DNA of 64,000 nt from positions 186,001 to 250,000 of the forward strand of contig JAEQBH010001142.1 of NCBI GenBank assembly GCA_016808115.1, in the 5' to 3' direction. Under the pieces are notes generated by a model, which searched no databases, was not told the origin of the DNA, and saw nothing but the letters and a program-made list of their open reading frames with translations. Position numbers and translations under genes: made by a program. The stretch comes from Tetrastigma voinierianum. Its lineage: Eukaryota > Streptophyta > Magnoliopsida > Vitales > Vitaceae. Shown here piece after piece: positions 20,084-31,799 of this stretch. Positions within the stretch are counted from its first letter, which is position 1. Each line of letters begins with the position of its first letter.

Positions 20084-22935
20084 TGATGAGTCCAAAAACT
20101 CATTAGATTTTTAATTCATTTTTCTGAGTTTATAATGAGAATAATGTTGACTTGTCTGCAGAAAACTGATAATTGACTCAAATTCCAATTTGCAGGAAAA
20201 TATAGCAGAAAATCAAATTTTAGCAAAAATCATAAGAAATCAGCATGCAGTAGAATTGAAGTCAAAACTGGAATTTAAGTCGCAACAGGAAGCGCAGTTT
20301 CCATCAATTTCAAGTCACGACATCAACAAATTTGGCTTTGAAGAAGAGCGAAGAATGAGCAGTGAAGTCGTGACTTGAAGAAGGAAGTTGAGACAAAGAA
20401 TGACTTGGTCAAGATTAAAATAAGCGATCAAATGAAAAAGTTCATGTCAGCGACATCATTGCGATGTCGCGACACGAAGATAAATGATGTCGTGATACCA
20501 CTTGGCGAAATTCGCCAGCGAGGATCTGTCTACAAAGCCCACGAAGCGACCTTCACAAGTAAAGAAGTTGCAACTAATTTTGAAAGAAAGGGCGATGTCG
20601 CGACCTTGACGATAATGAAGAATAACACCAAAATTACGCATGAAGCTCTCAAATCGGAATAACCGTTAATTAATGAAAAGCATACACATGATGTCGCGAC
20701 ACCTTGAGGATACGCGACGAGAATTGAAGGATTAGCAGTAGACATGGAGGTCGTGACACCGAATAGAAGTTGTGACAAAAGATTTTCAAGAGATTGAACA
20801 TAAAGGTCGCGGCAGTTAAGAAGAAGATCAGCGACATCAACAACTGAATCCACAAGATGTAGCGACATCGGTCGGTCAGATCAGCGACGCCAATTTGCAT
20901 GGTATGAGTCGCGGCGTCAGCCGATTAGTCAGCGACATCGGTCCTGAGAAAGAAGATCGCGGCGATCGCCCGGTCGCGACATCGGCTGCTTGCTGCTTTG
21001 CGCTTACGCCCTTTGGCTATCAGGACGAATTGCGACATCATTTAGTTGTCGCGACATCAAATCCCCGAATCTTGAAGACAAGACCACGACCAAATAAAAG
21101 CTTCGCGACATCGAAAGCTCGCTAAAGCATAACATTGAAGTCGCGGCGTATGATTGATCGACCTCAAAGAGCTGGCATAATCTCGAAAGGTGAAGTCGCG
21201 GCGTATGATTGAAATCAGCGACATCAAAAGCGACTCATAAAGCGAAACGATTGAAATCGCGGCGTGAAAGTCGACATCGAAGTGAGTCATGACACACAAA
21301 TGGAGTTACGACATGAACAAACAAATGGGCCAGTTATTTTGAAATCCACAAATAGGTGCATCGATGTTAGGGCCCAACTTCCAAACCCTATAAATACACA
21401 GAGTACTGCGAAGGAAAGCGGCTCTTATTGTTCAGAAAGAAGTCTAAGGTAGCCTAAGGCTCGTGTATTTTAATTTTCATTTCTTTTCTTTGTTTCTTTG
21501 TTATTTTAGATTATATTAGAGTAGAGTGTTATTTCATTTGAATTTTTTGGATCTGGATGTTAGTTATTGAAGTTGAAGCTGAATCTGAATGTTATTTTCT
21601 TCAGAATTACTGCACAGTTCGTTGAAGTCAAACAAATTTTGGAATTCGAACTTCAGGTTTCAGTTCCTGATAGTTCTTTTGATCAGAGAGCTCTGCAGTT
21701 AGTGTAATGGTAATTTAGAAACCCGACTTAGTTGAATTTACTGCATTTGTTAGAATTTATCTTTCATAAATTTATCGAATCCCTCTTGAACTTCGAGTCT
21801 TGAATCTGCTTCTTGGTTTGTTTATTTTGTATATGATCAAATGTCGGTGTCACATACCTGTAATGGGATTGTTTCATGCTCTAATTTCCAGGAGGCCCTC
21901 TGAGTGACACAGCGAAGGCATTCCTGAGAGTATTGAATGATTTCATCGAGGGTATACGAACCCTAATGGCCAGGATCTAATGGGGCTTTGTGAATTCCTA
22001 ATCGATAAATCTTCTTCTCACTTGAAACCGAGAATGAGTTGAATGACTTATCAAATTAAAATGAGCGGAAGTTGCGTCTCGATTCGAGCAGTGAGTTCAA
22101 TCCGTGTTAGCAAGGATCTAATCAAAGGAAAGAATGAAGCGTTCGATTTTGAGGATGAGAAACCGATTATAATTATGTAAACCCATGCTTAGCCTATGTC
22201 TTAGGAGCTAAGGTTTATAGTCCATGTTCTGGGTATGAAGTATTGAAAAAGAAAAATACCCAGAACAAGGCAACTCAGATTAAAAGTAGTTATCTAATCC
22301 TACGTGCCGAGAAAAGCAGGGGAAGATTAGATAATGAAATGTGTCGTTAAAGGAGAATCCACGTGGCATTACCATCTTCCTTGGGCCAGTTCATCCCGAG
22401 GTTCATGAAGCAAAGTTACGAGTTATGCGAGGGAATTGATGTTTCACAATAGGCGTATTTTCAATGCATCCCTTTAAAGCTAGCCCACGACCAGGTCTTC
22501 TTTAATTTCTTTATTTTAGTTTTAAGCATTAGTTCATTTTGTTCTTAGTTTACATATTTTCATTCTTTTATTATTTTAAAGGTTGCATGAGGAATTTATC
22601 AATTGCCTATCATAGTTCAAATAGTATGAGGCTTGAGTAGTCGGTAGTTGATTGAGTGCTTGAGATCTCTGTGGGATCGATATGCGGACTTAAATCCACT
22701 TTATTACTTGTTAGGCCTATACACTTGCGAATCATGGATCAAAACCGAGAAAAATTCCAGCTACTCTTAAAGGAAACCGCTTTTAATCGGTATAATTGCA
22801 AAAATATAACAAACAAGTTTCATGGCATTATTGTTGGGGATTAGATAATAATCCTTGGGTAATAACGTTATAAATTTGTGTTGATGTTTGATCCATCACT
22901 CACACTTACATAGTGGGAGAATTAGATTGTCAACA
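20084..22935 (+). mobile_element. Solo LTR F (C-like Athila type) in element A RT
   Basis: The ends are TGATGAGTCC and GATTGTCAACA, with a perfect TSD AAGAC (20079-20083, 22936-22940). Removing it restores A's RT frame. It is the main plus-oriented Athila-type LTR. About 25 TGTCGCGACA-type words run from 20277 to 21313 in U3. A TATAAATA box is at 21389-21396. Near the 3' end there is a PBS-like module, GTTTCATGGCATTATTGTTG (22819-22838), as in C. Small frames inside it (20190-21452) read the repeat words and are not genes. Confidence 0.92.
21389..21396 (+). promoter_or_regulatory. TATA box of LTR F
   Basis: CCCTATAAATACAC, about 76 bases downstream of the last palindromic word. A G/C-containing R-like region with CTCTTATTG follows. 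Confidence 0.65.
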
Positions 22936-22940
22936 AAGAC

Positions 22941-23148
22941 TCCCCAAGGTAAGCATACCTAAGGTGAGATGGAAGTTATTTCTCTTCAAGAAATAGGGGC
23001 TTTTCAATTGAAGGGATGGGGCGAGAAGAACTAGATCCCAAGCTTTAAATGTATTTTCTTTGTTTTTCCCAAAAGAGTCCATCCATAATACATATTCTTT
23101 TGCTTCAACATCAACAATGTTCGGAGAATCTCCATAGATGAGGCTAGT
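22941..23148 (-). pseudogene. Element A PR-RT linker
   Basis: The minus strand continues from protease: IYGDSPNIVDVEAKEYVLWM, DSFGKNKENTFKAWDLV, then LPSHLRYAYLGES at the LTR F boundary. This is the pol linker that precedes RT in this lineage. A frame change lies near 23000. Confidence 0.7.
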
Positions 23149-23763
23149 CTACAAAGGATCGATGTGATCCTTTTGGCTAGACACTATAGCCTCTACACTG
23201 TCTACTCCAAAAAAAATTTCACTCTCCATGGGATGCTTAATGACATTGAACATGTTGAAAGTCACCTCTTTATCTTGCACCCTCAATCTAAGTTCTCCCT
23301 TTTGCACATCAATATGAGCCCGGTATGTAGCTAAGAAGGGTCTTCCTAGTATAATAGGCACTTCCTTATCCTCTTTAATGTCAAGAACTATGAAACCAAC
23401 TGGGAAGATGAACTTTTCTACCTTTACTAACACGTCCTCAATAATTCCCTGAGGATGAGTGAGTGATCTATCCGCTAATTGAAGAGTAATAGTTATGGGA
23501 TTCCCCTCTCCCAAACCAAGTTTCCTAAAAATAGATAATGGCATTAAGTTAATACTAGCACCAAGATCACAAAAAGCTTTTTCAAAAATTGAATTGCCAA
23601 TAGAACATGGTATAATAAAACTTCTTGGATCCTTTAGCTTTGGAGGTAATTTTCTTTGGAGGATAGCACTGCATTCCTTGGAAAGAGCAATAGTTTCATA
23701 ATCACTAAGCTTTCTCTTGTTTATAAGGATGTCCTTCATGACATATGAAGGCATTTGCTCCAA
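23149..23763 (-). pseudogene. Element A aspartic protease
   Basis: This is the longest clean coding stretch in the window (204 codons). It reads LPPKLKDPRSFIIPCSIGN, then the active-site region CDLGASINLMP (Asp-Leu-Gly in place of the usual Asp-Thr/Ser-Gly), LADRSLTHPQGIIEDVLVKV, and IILGRPFLATY near the C-terminus. It matures Gag and Pol inside the particle. The Met at 23763 (MEQMPSYVMKDIL) is internal to the polyprotein. Upstream (23764-24069) the linker VPYPQRLKKNRLDNQFGKFM is readable before a stop. The domain itself could still be folded, but the element as a whole is dead. Confidence 0.9.
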
Positions 23764-24069
23764 TGCATCGGAAAATGGAATATTGGTGTGAAGCTTCTAG
23801 AAAATTTCCATAAACTTACCAAATTGGTTATCCAACCTGTTCTTCTTCAATCTTTGAGGATATGGGACAATTGGAGTATCTTCTCTTATAGGAGCTTTCA
23901 ACTCAGTTTTTCTTTCCTCCATGCTTGCTAAATTTTTCAGTAACTTCTCTTTTTTTTCAGTAGTTGCAATACTATTTTCAACAATTTCATCATCGTTTCC
24001 TAAATTTCAAGCATTGTTTTCTTCACTCTCAGCACTGTCTTCATCAGTTTCAGCTTTGTTTTGGACAGG
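23764..24069 (-). pseudogene. Element A gag-PR linker, acidic
   Basis: A charged segment rich in Glu and Asp (ESDEDSAESEENN, EIVENSIATTEKKEKL) followed by IVPYPQRLKKNRLDNQFGKF and IPFSDALEQMPSY. Two in-frame stops occur (near 24006 and 23799). Confidence 0.75.
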
Positions 24070-24785
24070 TCACTCAATAGTTTTTCCGCTTCTAAGTGTT
24101 ATGGCTTTGTAATAATGCTCGTTTCCATCTTTTATAGTGTTCACTTTCGAAGTGGTAGTCAAATATCCTTGGTGTCTCTCATTGAACAAGGACGCCATCT
24201 GACCCATTTCAACCTCTAAATTTCTAAGCTGAGTGCCTTGATTAGCGAGGGAGGTTCTCATCTCATTGAAAAATTGAGATAGAGATTTTCTCAATTCCAA
24301 TTGGTACTTCGCTAACTCACTCATAGTGTCTACCAAGTTTGCTTTCTTCTCTTTAAGAGGTTAAACTTGCTCCACAAGGTCCATCACATTCGGATTGTTT
24401 CTCCAAGAGAGGTTAAGATTATTCCTCCATCCCTGATTGAAATTGTTTGAATATGGATTGAATTGTGGTTGAGGGAATTTGCTCAAGTATTGGGCTTGTT
24501 CCACACTCATTTACCCACATAGGTTTCCCATTTGACACTCTGTATTAGAATGAGGTCCGTTGCAAAAATCACATGAAAGGATAGGCCCTTGGATAACATT
24601 TACTACAACTTTGGCATTTTGTAATTGAGTAGACTGAAGTTGCTTTGTAAGCAACGAACTTGGACTGCTAGATTGTTGAAAACATACAATTCATGTAAGC
24701 GTTACTCTTTTATTCAGCCATTGGAAATTATTCAAATCCATATCTTCCAACAATTGGTACACCTCATTTGCACTCTTGCTCATCA
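24070..24785 (-). pseudogene. Element A gag C-terminal part with zinc knuckle
   Basis: Gag nucleocapsid region. At about 24581-24530 the minus strand reads CDFCNGPHSNTEC, a zinc knuckle with spacing CX2CX3HX4C. Downstream come SELAKYQLELRKSLSQFFNE, then QLRNLEVEMGQMASLFNERH and ITLRSGKTIE, the conserved end of Athila-type Gag. Frames are broken near 24360 and 24670. Confidence 0.82.
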
Positions 24786-25439
24786 ATGCACCTTCAGTTG
24801 AGCATCTAAGAGTGTTCTAGTAGTCCTAGTTAACCCATAGTAAAAATGATGCACTTGCATCCATTTTTCCAAACCATGGTGGGAGCATTTTCTTAAGAGG
24901 TCTTTATAACGGTCCCATGCCTCATAGAAGGTCTCTCCCTCATATTGAGCAAAGTTGTGCATCTCAATCGTCATCTTTGCTGCTTTTTTTCAAAGGGAAA
25001 ATTATTGAAAGAACTTGTGAACAAATTTGTCCTAAGATGTGATGGAGTCAGGAGGTTCCGAATTTAGCCAACGCTTCACTTTGTCTTTCAATGAGAATGG
25101 GAAAAGTCTCAAGCGGATAGCATTGTCACTCACCCCGTTATACTTCACTATGTCACATACATCTAAGAAATTGGAAATGTGTGTGTTAGGGTCTTCATTT
25201 GGCAATCCTATTAATTGAATATTTTGAATCAATTGCAAAGTGATAGGCTTAAGCTCAAAGTTGTTTGCTTGTATAGTCGATCGTCTAATCACTGGAGGGA
25301 TGTCGGCCAGAGGGAGAGCATAATCTCTCAACGCTTCCTCTAAATCCTCCATGGGAGGGGCTGATTGGGGCACACTTTCCCCGCTTGTAGATTGGATGTC
25401 TACCCCTTCTCTTTCTCTAAAACCTTCAATATTCTCCAT
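24783..25439 (-). pseudogene. Element A gag N-terminal part
   Basis: Gag capsid region (retrotrans_gag type). From the ATG at 25439 it reads MENIEGFREREGVDIQ, then STIQANNFELKPITLQLIQN, EDPNTHISNFLDVCDIVKYN, GVSDNAIRLRLFPFSLKDKV and KRWLNSEPPDSITS. After a stop and frame change near 25030 it continues HNFAQYEGETFYEAWDRYKD, LLRKCSHHGLEKWMQVHHFY and YGLTRTTRTLLDAQ. The start is supported by its position about 250 bases after the PBS and by the lack of upstream coding similarity. Confidence 0.88.
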
Positions 25440-25691
25440 TGATTTATGCTAAAATTCAGTTTGTTCTTTTTTTCCCTTTCTAATTCGTCTCACTGTTCTT
25501 TCTAATTCTAGGTCTAAGGGTAGAAGAACTTTATCACAAAACTTTCACATAAATCAATGGTGCCTAAAATTCATCAAGCAGAGAAGAAACAAATGTCAAA
25601 AATCCTAATCAAAAGCTTAAACAAATAAGGAAAAGAAAAAATTTCTTGAAGTATAAGAGAAACACTTTGTATCAATGTTAACACAAATCGC
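25440..25691 (-). other. Element A leader between PBS and gag
   Basis: About 250 bases of AT-rich untranslated leader with no ORF. In coding orientation it separates the PBS from the gag ATG. Confidence 0.6.
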
Positions 25692-25719
25692 CAACTCCCT
25701 AGCAACGACGGCAAAAACT
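25692..25719 (-). other. Element A primer-binding site (tRNA-Asp type)
   Basis: On the minus strand TTTTTGCCGTCGTTGCTAGG is a slightly changed form of TGGCGCCGTTGCCGGGGA, the primer site complementary to the 3' end of plant tRNA-Asp. It lies directly beside the 5' LTR. Confidence 0.75.
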
Positions 25720-26240
25720 TGTTCGGCTAAAAATTCAACTACTAAGTTCCGCAAGTATAAAGGCCAAAAAGTAATATAGTGGACTCAAGGAGTCCAGATA
25801 TCGAACCACAAGGAGTTGGGTGTTAACTGCTTAAATTGGCATGCTCTCTCTCTTATATCCAAGCTAGTAAACAAATGATTTGAAAAATTCTAAGAAATAA
25901 AATAACTATTGGAGGAAAACAAGATTAAAAATTCCTACAAAGGTAAAAGTTATTAGATAAAAGGTCCTAGGATTTTGATGTAGCTAGATAGTCCCCAAAT
26001 ATTAAGAAGATTTCTCTCTCATCATGACAATTGGACATATGCTCAAGGCAAGTCTCACAAAATTAATCAAAAACCTATCTCGAAAGTTAAGGATCTAATA
26101 ACAAGAACTAGGTATATTGCTTCTCAACTCAACCCCAGATCCTAGTGATGCATTAACTGAAAGGAGACCTAATCATGCCTCATAATTCTTACCAATATCT
26201 CTATTGTCCAGCAAATCATGTTGATTCATCCAGGTCTATC
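25720..26240 (-). repeat. Element A 5' LTR, inner piece
   Basis: Begins TGTTCGGCTAAAAATTC beside the PBS and matches the left LTR from 8939 onward. It is cut at CAGGTCTATC by element B and resumes at 53537. The uninterrupted site is at about 9448 in the other LTR (CAGGTCTAACCTATC). Confidence 0.9.
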
Positions 26241-27815
26241 TGTTGACCAAAATATGTATAGATCAAATTTCTGCTACTTTTACCAAAGGACTACTACTTA
26301 ATTCCCGGCAAAGCGCGAAAAAAACTTTTGTTGACCTTTAAAATATGTATAGACCAAATTTCTGCCACTATTACCAAAGGACTATTACCCAATCCCCAGT
26401 AAAGGCACCAGAAACTTGTTTAGACCAAATAGAACTTGTATGCTCATAATAAAAATGGATTTGTCAATGAATTTATTGAAGATTTAGTTTGGTCATAATC
26501 TTTGTAGTGTGGTCATTAAGTAATAAAAGTGTACTATAAGTGGGATATCGTTCCCACATAGATTGAAAAGAATTTAAAGTTATTCTTGACTTCTCAAGTT
26601 CCACACTATTTGAACTTCCATTTCATAAAATTTTAGTAACCTAACTAGAATTCCACTATACGAATTTCTACATCTATAATAAAAATATTTAAAATTCAGT
26701 TCAGCTGGCCGAACGATTATTCACGATAGACTGCGGGATTTGCATTTATTGAAATTATAAATTCCCTCTGACATTATCTAATTCTGATACATCATGAATT
26801 GGAATATGAAATTGTCAAAGAGGCAAGGTAATATAGTTTGGATTTCTCCCTTAACCATACATTTCACTGATTAGAGACTCATGTTCATTTCTGAAACATG
26901 TTTCTGATCAATTACTTGTAATCATAATTTCTTTATAAGATTTGAGTATTTTTCTTTTTCCGATATAAATAAGTTTCTTGTAATTGCTGATTTAACTGCT
27001 TCCCGACGGGGCCATTGTAGAATTTCTACAAGATGACTGATGTCTCATCCTTGAGATCTTAAAGAGTTATCCCTTTCCTTGATTAAATCTAAGCTAACAC
27101 AGCAACAAGATCATTCCTCAAGACCAAGGAGAGATCTCTAATTCATTAATTGATAGATCACTAAATTCATTCTCAAACCATGAGTAAATTTATGATTTAT
27201 CTAAGTAATCTTTTAGAGCTCATTAGTTCTTCAATGTTAGTCTGCGCACCCCGAAATGGCGCATCCATGATCTCGGGAATCTCATCTGTGTCACTTTCGG
27301 AGGGCCTCCTGAATCGAGCTAGACAACGGTCCTTAATGGAGTATAAAGTTACTAATATTAGGAACAATTCACTTCATGAACAACACCATTCAAATAAACT
27401 CGGAATTCTCGATCTAAGAAATCTCATTCTAATTGTCGCGAGGAAAGACCATAGCTAATAACATCGAGATCTTTCCCAGCTGAAAGTTGTGTTTCTCAGC
27501 TGAATCATAGTGAACAAAAATCACGATTAGAAATTTCCAATGGGCGTAATCAAGCGAGGCTCAAATGAATTCGAGCTTTTACCTAGATTTCATTAGATTC
27601 AAACAGTAATCAGATTGATCTTCAACAATTTAGCTTAACCACGAACAATTCACGGTTTGAGTCCGGTAAAAGTGAAATACTTTCTGATGAATCTAATCTC
27701 TGATGAAAAGAAAAATAAAGAAAATAAAGAAAAATATAATACAAAAGAGTCCTCAACTCCTAAATGCTCACTGGTTTCCTTGACTAGTTTGCCTGGCTTC
27801 CTCCAGGTGTTTTAC

Positions 27816-27822
27816 ATTTATA
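27816..27822 (-). promoter_or_regulatory. TATA box of element B 3' LTR
   Basis: GGCCTCTATAAATGTAAA on the minus strand, about 76 bases downstream of the nearest palindromic word (27898). The equivalent in the 5' LTR is at 52041-52047. Confidence 0.6.
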
Positions 27823-28349
27823 GAGGCCACTGAAGTTTGGTACTAAATTCCCGAGGCTACATTGTGGATCCTAAAATTACATTTCCGGATTGCATTCTGT
27901 CGTGACCTGAAAGTGTTGTTGTGACAGAGATTTAAATATTTATCGTATTAGGTTTATTTGCGATCGCATTAGTGCATCGCTGACTTACTCCACTATACTT
28001 CTTCTTAGTTTAGTCACAGACAAAGTTTCCTTAATTCGCGATAGTATTCTTTTTTTAGCATATTCGTTAAATCGCGACGAGTTTCCTCTATACTTGACGG
28101 ATCTTTCTTCAACTTTGCAATCACGTCTTGCAGGGTGCATTAGTTCTATCCATTATATGACAATCTTATGTGTGATTACTGGAATGGTATATTAATGACA
28201 TACGACAATTTGATAATGACCGGTGTTTTAATGTAGCTTCTTTTTTATTAAGTCATTTCGACTCGGTTTTATGTCGCAAACCAACATTTAATTTTAGTTC
28301 TTAATGCAGCAATGTTTATTGTATTGTTAGCATTTACATTCTGCGACTA

Positions 28350-29190
28350 AGAAAGTGTGTGATAAGTCGTTGCCATAACACGATTTCTTGTTGCAACTTC
28401 ATTTTGATCTTGCGACATAGTCTCTTAGTGTTGTCGATGTTTTTTTTTGCGACCAAGTTTTTATGTCGCGACAAGACTTTTTGTATTCAGCTCATCTTTG
28501 TGTCGCGACCCAGTTTGTTATGTCGCGACAAGACTTACCTTCCTTGTGTAGGAATCTTTGTCGTGACATAGAAAAGTCTGTCGCGACCTTGTTTATCAAT
28601 TTTAAAAACATCTTGTAATGAGCTGCAAGATCCTGTCCGCGACATAAAACATCTCTTCATCTTGAAGTACGTCGCAACATTGGATTCTTTTATTACGACC
28701 AGGTCAGTTCATTAATCAAGCATCACTTGTCGTGACCTTGTTTATCTGTCGCAACCAGCATCTCTTATTCCTTCAGCGTCGCGACATACATTACCTTGTC
28801 ATGACAGAGGTCTTTCTCTAAAGCTCTTCTTCTATCTCAACAATCTTTACCATTTTGCAATAATCAGTGTCGTGATAGAAGATCCCTTGTCGCGACAAAA
28901 TTTTTGATTCACACTTTGTTTCATTTTGTCGCGACAAGAGCTTCTTGTCACAACAAATTCTTCCTGGTGTTGACATCCTGAAAAACCTTATCATAACATA
29001 AACTTTTGTCGGTGAATTGTTAGATTCTTCCCATTTTCTGTCGCGACACGTTGTCTTTTTTCACGACAGAGCTCATTTGTCAATATTCAGACTTTTGTGT
29101 TGCGACAGAGGAAATATTGTCATGACATAATTCCTTTTCTATTTTCTTGGACATTTGTCGTGATACAAAAAACTCTGTCGTGACATTGAA
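28350..29190. repeat. TGTCGCGACA palindrome array, element B 3' LTR
   Basis: More than 25 copies of TGTCGCGACA or one-step derivatives (TGTCGTGACA, TGTCGCAACA, TTGCGACA), mostly 20-50 bases apart. Intact copies include those near 28464, 28522 and 28926. Many derivatives differ by CG to TG or CA. Confidence 0.85.
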
Positions 29191-29362
29191 TGTTGTAATT
29201 GCTCTTTTTCACTTATTTCTTACTGGAATTTTCTCATTTTTGAATTAAAACCTGCAAAACACAAAGTTGGTGAATATTCCATAATTTGGCATTAAAACAT
29301 ATGCGAATGTGCTAAAATGACCAGAAAAGTGGATTAAAAATAGATGAGTTTAGGACTCATCA

Positions 29363-30389
29363 ATTTACCAAACTTAAAGTTTGCTTGTCCCAATGAAAAG
29401 AAAATTTTGTTTTCCTCGAACAATTTAGCTTTATTTTAAGGACATTTTCTTTCTTCCTCTTGCAATCCTTTTAATCAACTTCCTAAATTGAAATGATTTA
29501 GTTACTTTATGGTTTCAAATTTGATTTTTGGTCAAATTTAGGAAAAAAATTCAATTCACCCATCCTGAAAACAAGCTAATGATTTCTTAAATGTAAACAA
29601 TTGTTAAATTCATCACGATCACGTAGGTGTGTAGGTCTTCTTTCCTTTTCTCCTTGACAAAATTAGCTAATCTTCTAGGGCTTTACACAGTTACTGTATC
29701 TCATTTTAAGTCCCATATGCTTGTTTTTCATATTAGCCTCCACTAATGTGAAATGATCTGACGCGAATCAATTAGGTCTTTTAGGCTTGTAAGTTTGGCT
29801 TGGAGTAATTGGGTGGATAATTAGAGAAGTTAGGCTAAAACTACCTAGATTCCAATCTTCAATTTTTTTGCGTATTTGTCTCTATCCTTCATCCCTTTCT
29901 TTTCTATTGGGGTCAGAAAAGAAATATTCCCCTAAACTTGATCTTGATGTATCATACTGCATACTCTCATCTTGGTAATTTATTTTCCACTTTCATTCTT
30001 ATCAAGTCAATCCCTTTAGATAGAAGCCCTTTTTGATTTTCTTTTTACTTGTCAATAATTTTTAGGAATAGTGCAATGTTTTGTCTTTTTAAGCTTTCTA
30101 CCACTCTTAGATAACTTTGGGTTAGCAGCTCCCATACCAGTTGGCATTAAGGTACTAGGTGTTGAAACACCCCTATGAACTTAATTATTCAAGAGAGGAA
30201 GGTCATAAGACAAAAATTATTACAATTTGACATTTTACAATCTTTGACTTCTTCTTTGCATTCCTTTCCTTTCCTTCATTTGTTCCTGTCTTTTTCATTC
30301 CTTCATTCTTGTTTTTCCCTTCAAATCAAAATAACATTCCCCGATCACCATCATTTCGCATTTTGAGGTTACGCCCTTTGGGGTTGTTG
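29363..30389 (-). mobile_element. Element B 3' non-coding block
   Basis: Follows the third-ORF relic and precedes the 3' LTR in coding orientation. The polypurine-type site AAGTTTGGTAAATT abuts the LTR. ATACCAGTTGGCATTAAGGT (30134-30153) is the conserved block shared with A and C, with a weaker form of the hairpin (30147-30178). No ORF. Confidence 0.7.
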
Positions 30390-30480
30390 TTTGAGGTTCG
30401 GATGAACCCTCAGCTAACCTGCTTTGCATATTCTGCCATCATCTCACTGAGATTTGGGACCAAGTTTTAGGGTTCTACCA
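30390..30480 (-). pseudogene. Element B third-ORF relic (N-terminus only)
   Basis: From the ATG at 30480 the minus strand reads MVEP, a stop, NLVPNLSEMMAEYAKQVS, then a stop. It aligns with the start of C's third ORF (MAEPETLIPNLSEMMEEYAP). Everything downstream of about 30 codons is missing, and the 3' block follows at once. Confidence 0.7.
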
Positions 30481-30649
30481 TGGATGAGATCTGAATTTGG
30501 GGTTTAGGGTCTTTGAATTCTAGGGTTTTGAGATGAAGAGAGGGAAGAGAAGTGGGTGAGTATGAATGATGTGGGGCAATTGGAAATAAGTGGCCTTTCA
30601 GTTTTGAAACACTCTTCAGTTAATGGCTCAATAAATGAATGTTTCTCTT

Positions 30650-31260
30650 CATTTGTCGCGATAATTAATGATTAGGTCACAACAATAACCTTTAGACTTA
30701 ATTGTGGAATTTATCTTGTGGCTCTTCAAATTAAATTTTACACCTAGCCTTTATTATCAAAACATTCATGTCGCGACACTCTTTAGGGTTGTCTACAGGA
30801 ATTACTATCCTATTGTGACAAGAAAAATATTGTCGCGATAGAAATTTGCTCTGTAGGCGAAGGTAGGTGTGACGATGTACTACTATGTGCGACCATTTTT
30901 AATACAATGTCACGACATAGAGAAATTATTGTCACGACACAGTTTTTCGATTAATTAGAAACAGGGCCAGTTAAGTGTCGCGACATTGAGAAGAATGTCG
31001 CGACACTCTCTTCAGTCATTCAATTTGAGGTTGTGTCGCAACATTCTAACTTTGTGTCGCGACATAAAATTTCCCTTTCAAATTGATTCCAAAATTATTT
31101 ATGTTACGACATAGAGAAAGTATGTTGCGACATTCTTTTCAACATTGTGCCTAAAAGTTTGTTGCAACATGCAAATCAGGGTACGACAAGCTTTTCATCT
31201 TGTTGAAGTAAGTGATGTCGCAACCTAATTTTCAAGTGTCGTGACAAAGATTTGATTCCT
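30650..31260. repeat. Internal TGTCGCGACA palindrome array, element B
   Basis: About 18 words of the U3 type, for example near 30654, 30768, 30978, 31001, 31056 and 31216, lie upstream (coding sense) of the third-ORF relic. They are outside the LTR. No intact ORF overlaps them. Confidence 0.8.
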
Positions 31261-31799
31261 CAAATATCTGCGAGTTTAAACTACCTTCGATTCGATTTAA
31301 TCACGCGGTCGATCCGATTTATGCGATTCGAGGGCTTGCTGAAAACATATATATAACTACTTGAATTTCTCAATTCAATTATGAACAACAATCCATTAGC
31401 ATCAAAATACTCAATCAAAGCATTTAAGCACTTAGCACTTGTAAGTTATCTAATTAATTAGGCTCTAAAATGTCAAATTTCTCAAACTTCAACTATGCAT
31501 TCTTATCTAAAACAAATTTAGGGAAATAAAATACATACATATAGCTAATTCTACAAAAATTCGAGTTGAGCGGTGTGCTTTATAATAACTACGATTCAAT
31601 TCATCTTTCTGTCGAATAAAAAACATTTTACAGCAAATGATCAAACTTCGTAAACACCAAAAACTTCTAACAAATCAAAAGTAAAACTTGAAAATCATAA
31701 AAGTAATCGACATCGATCAAAGTTAACAAAAATAAAAAGACTACGGTAGGGTTGCCTCCCCAGCTGCTTAGTTTAATGTCATAGCTAGACCACAGGTTG
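31261..31799 (-). mobile_element. Element B non-coding segment and pol-end motif
   Basis: AT-rich sequence. GGTTGCCTCCCCAGCTGCTT at 31749-31768, then AGTTTAATGTCATAGC, resembles the motif that follows integrase in A. In B it follows gag directly, which indicates the loss of pol. Confidence 0.55.

Larger units (their letters stand above)
26241..29362 (-). repeat. Element B 3' LTR
   Basis: 3.1 kb. In coding orientation it begins TGATGAGTCC. U3 has an array of TGTCGCGACA words (about 28350-29190, extending more sparsely to 27898), and a TATAAAT box is at 27816-27822. The far end holds two PBS-like modules (26295-26318, 26386-26412). It matches 50439-53536 over its whole length by eye. Confidence 0.88.

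Noticed and set aside
20190..21452. Cluster of plus- and minus-strand ORFs of 60-112 codons
   Set aside because: They lie in the U3 word array of solo LTR F, overlap in several frames and have no recognisable domain. The repeats keep frames open by chance.
28350..29190. CRISPR-like array
   Set aside because: Repeats are about 10 bases, irregularly spaced and degenerate, in plant LTR sequence. There is no leader and no cas gene.
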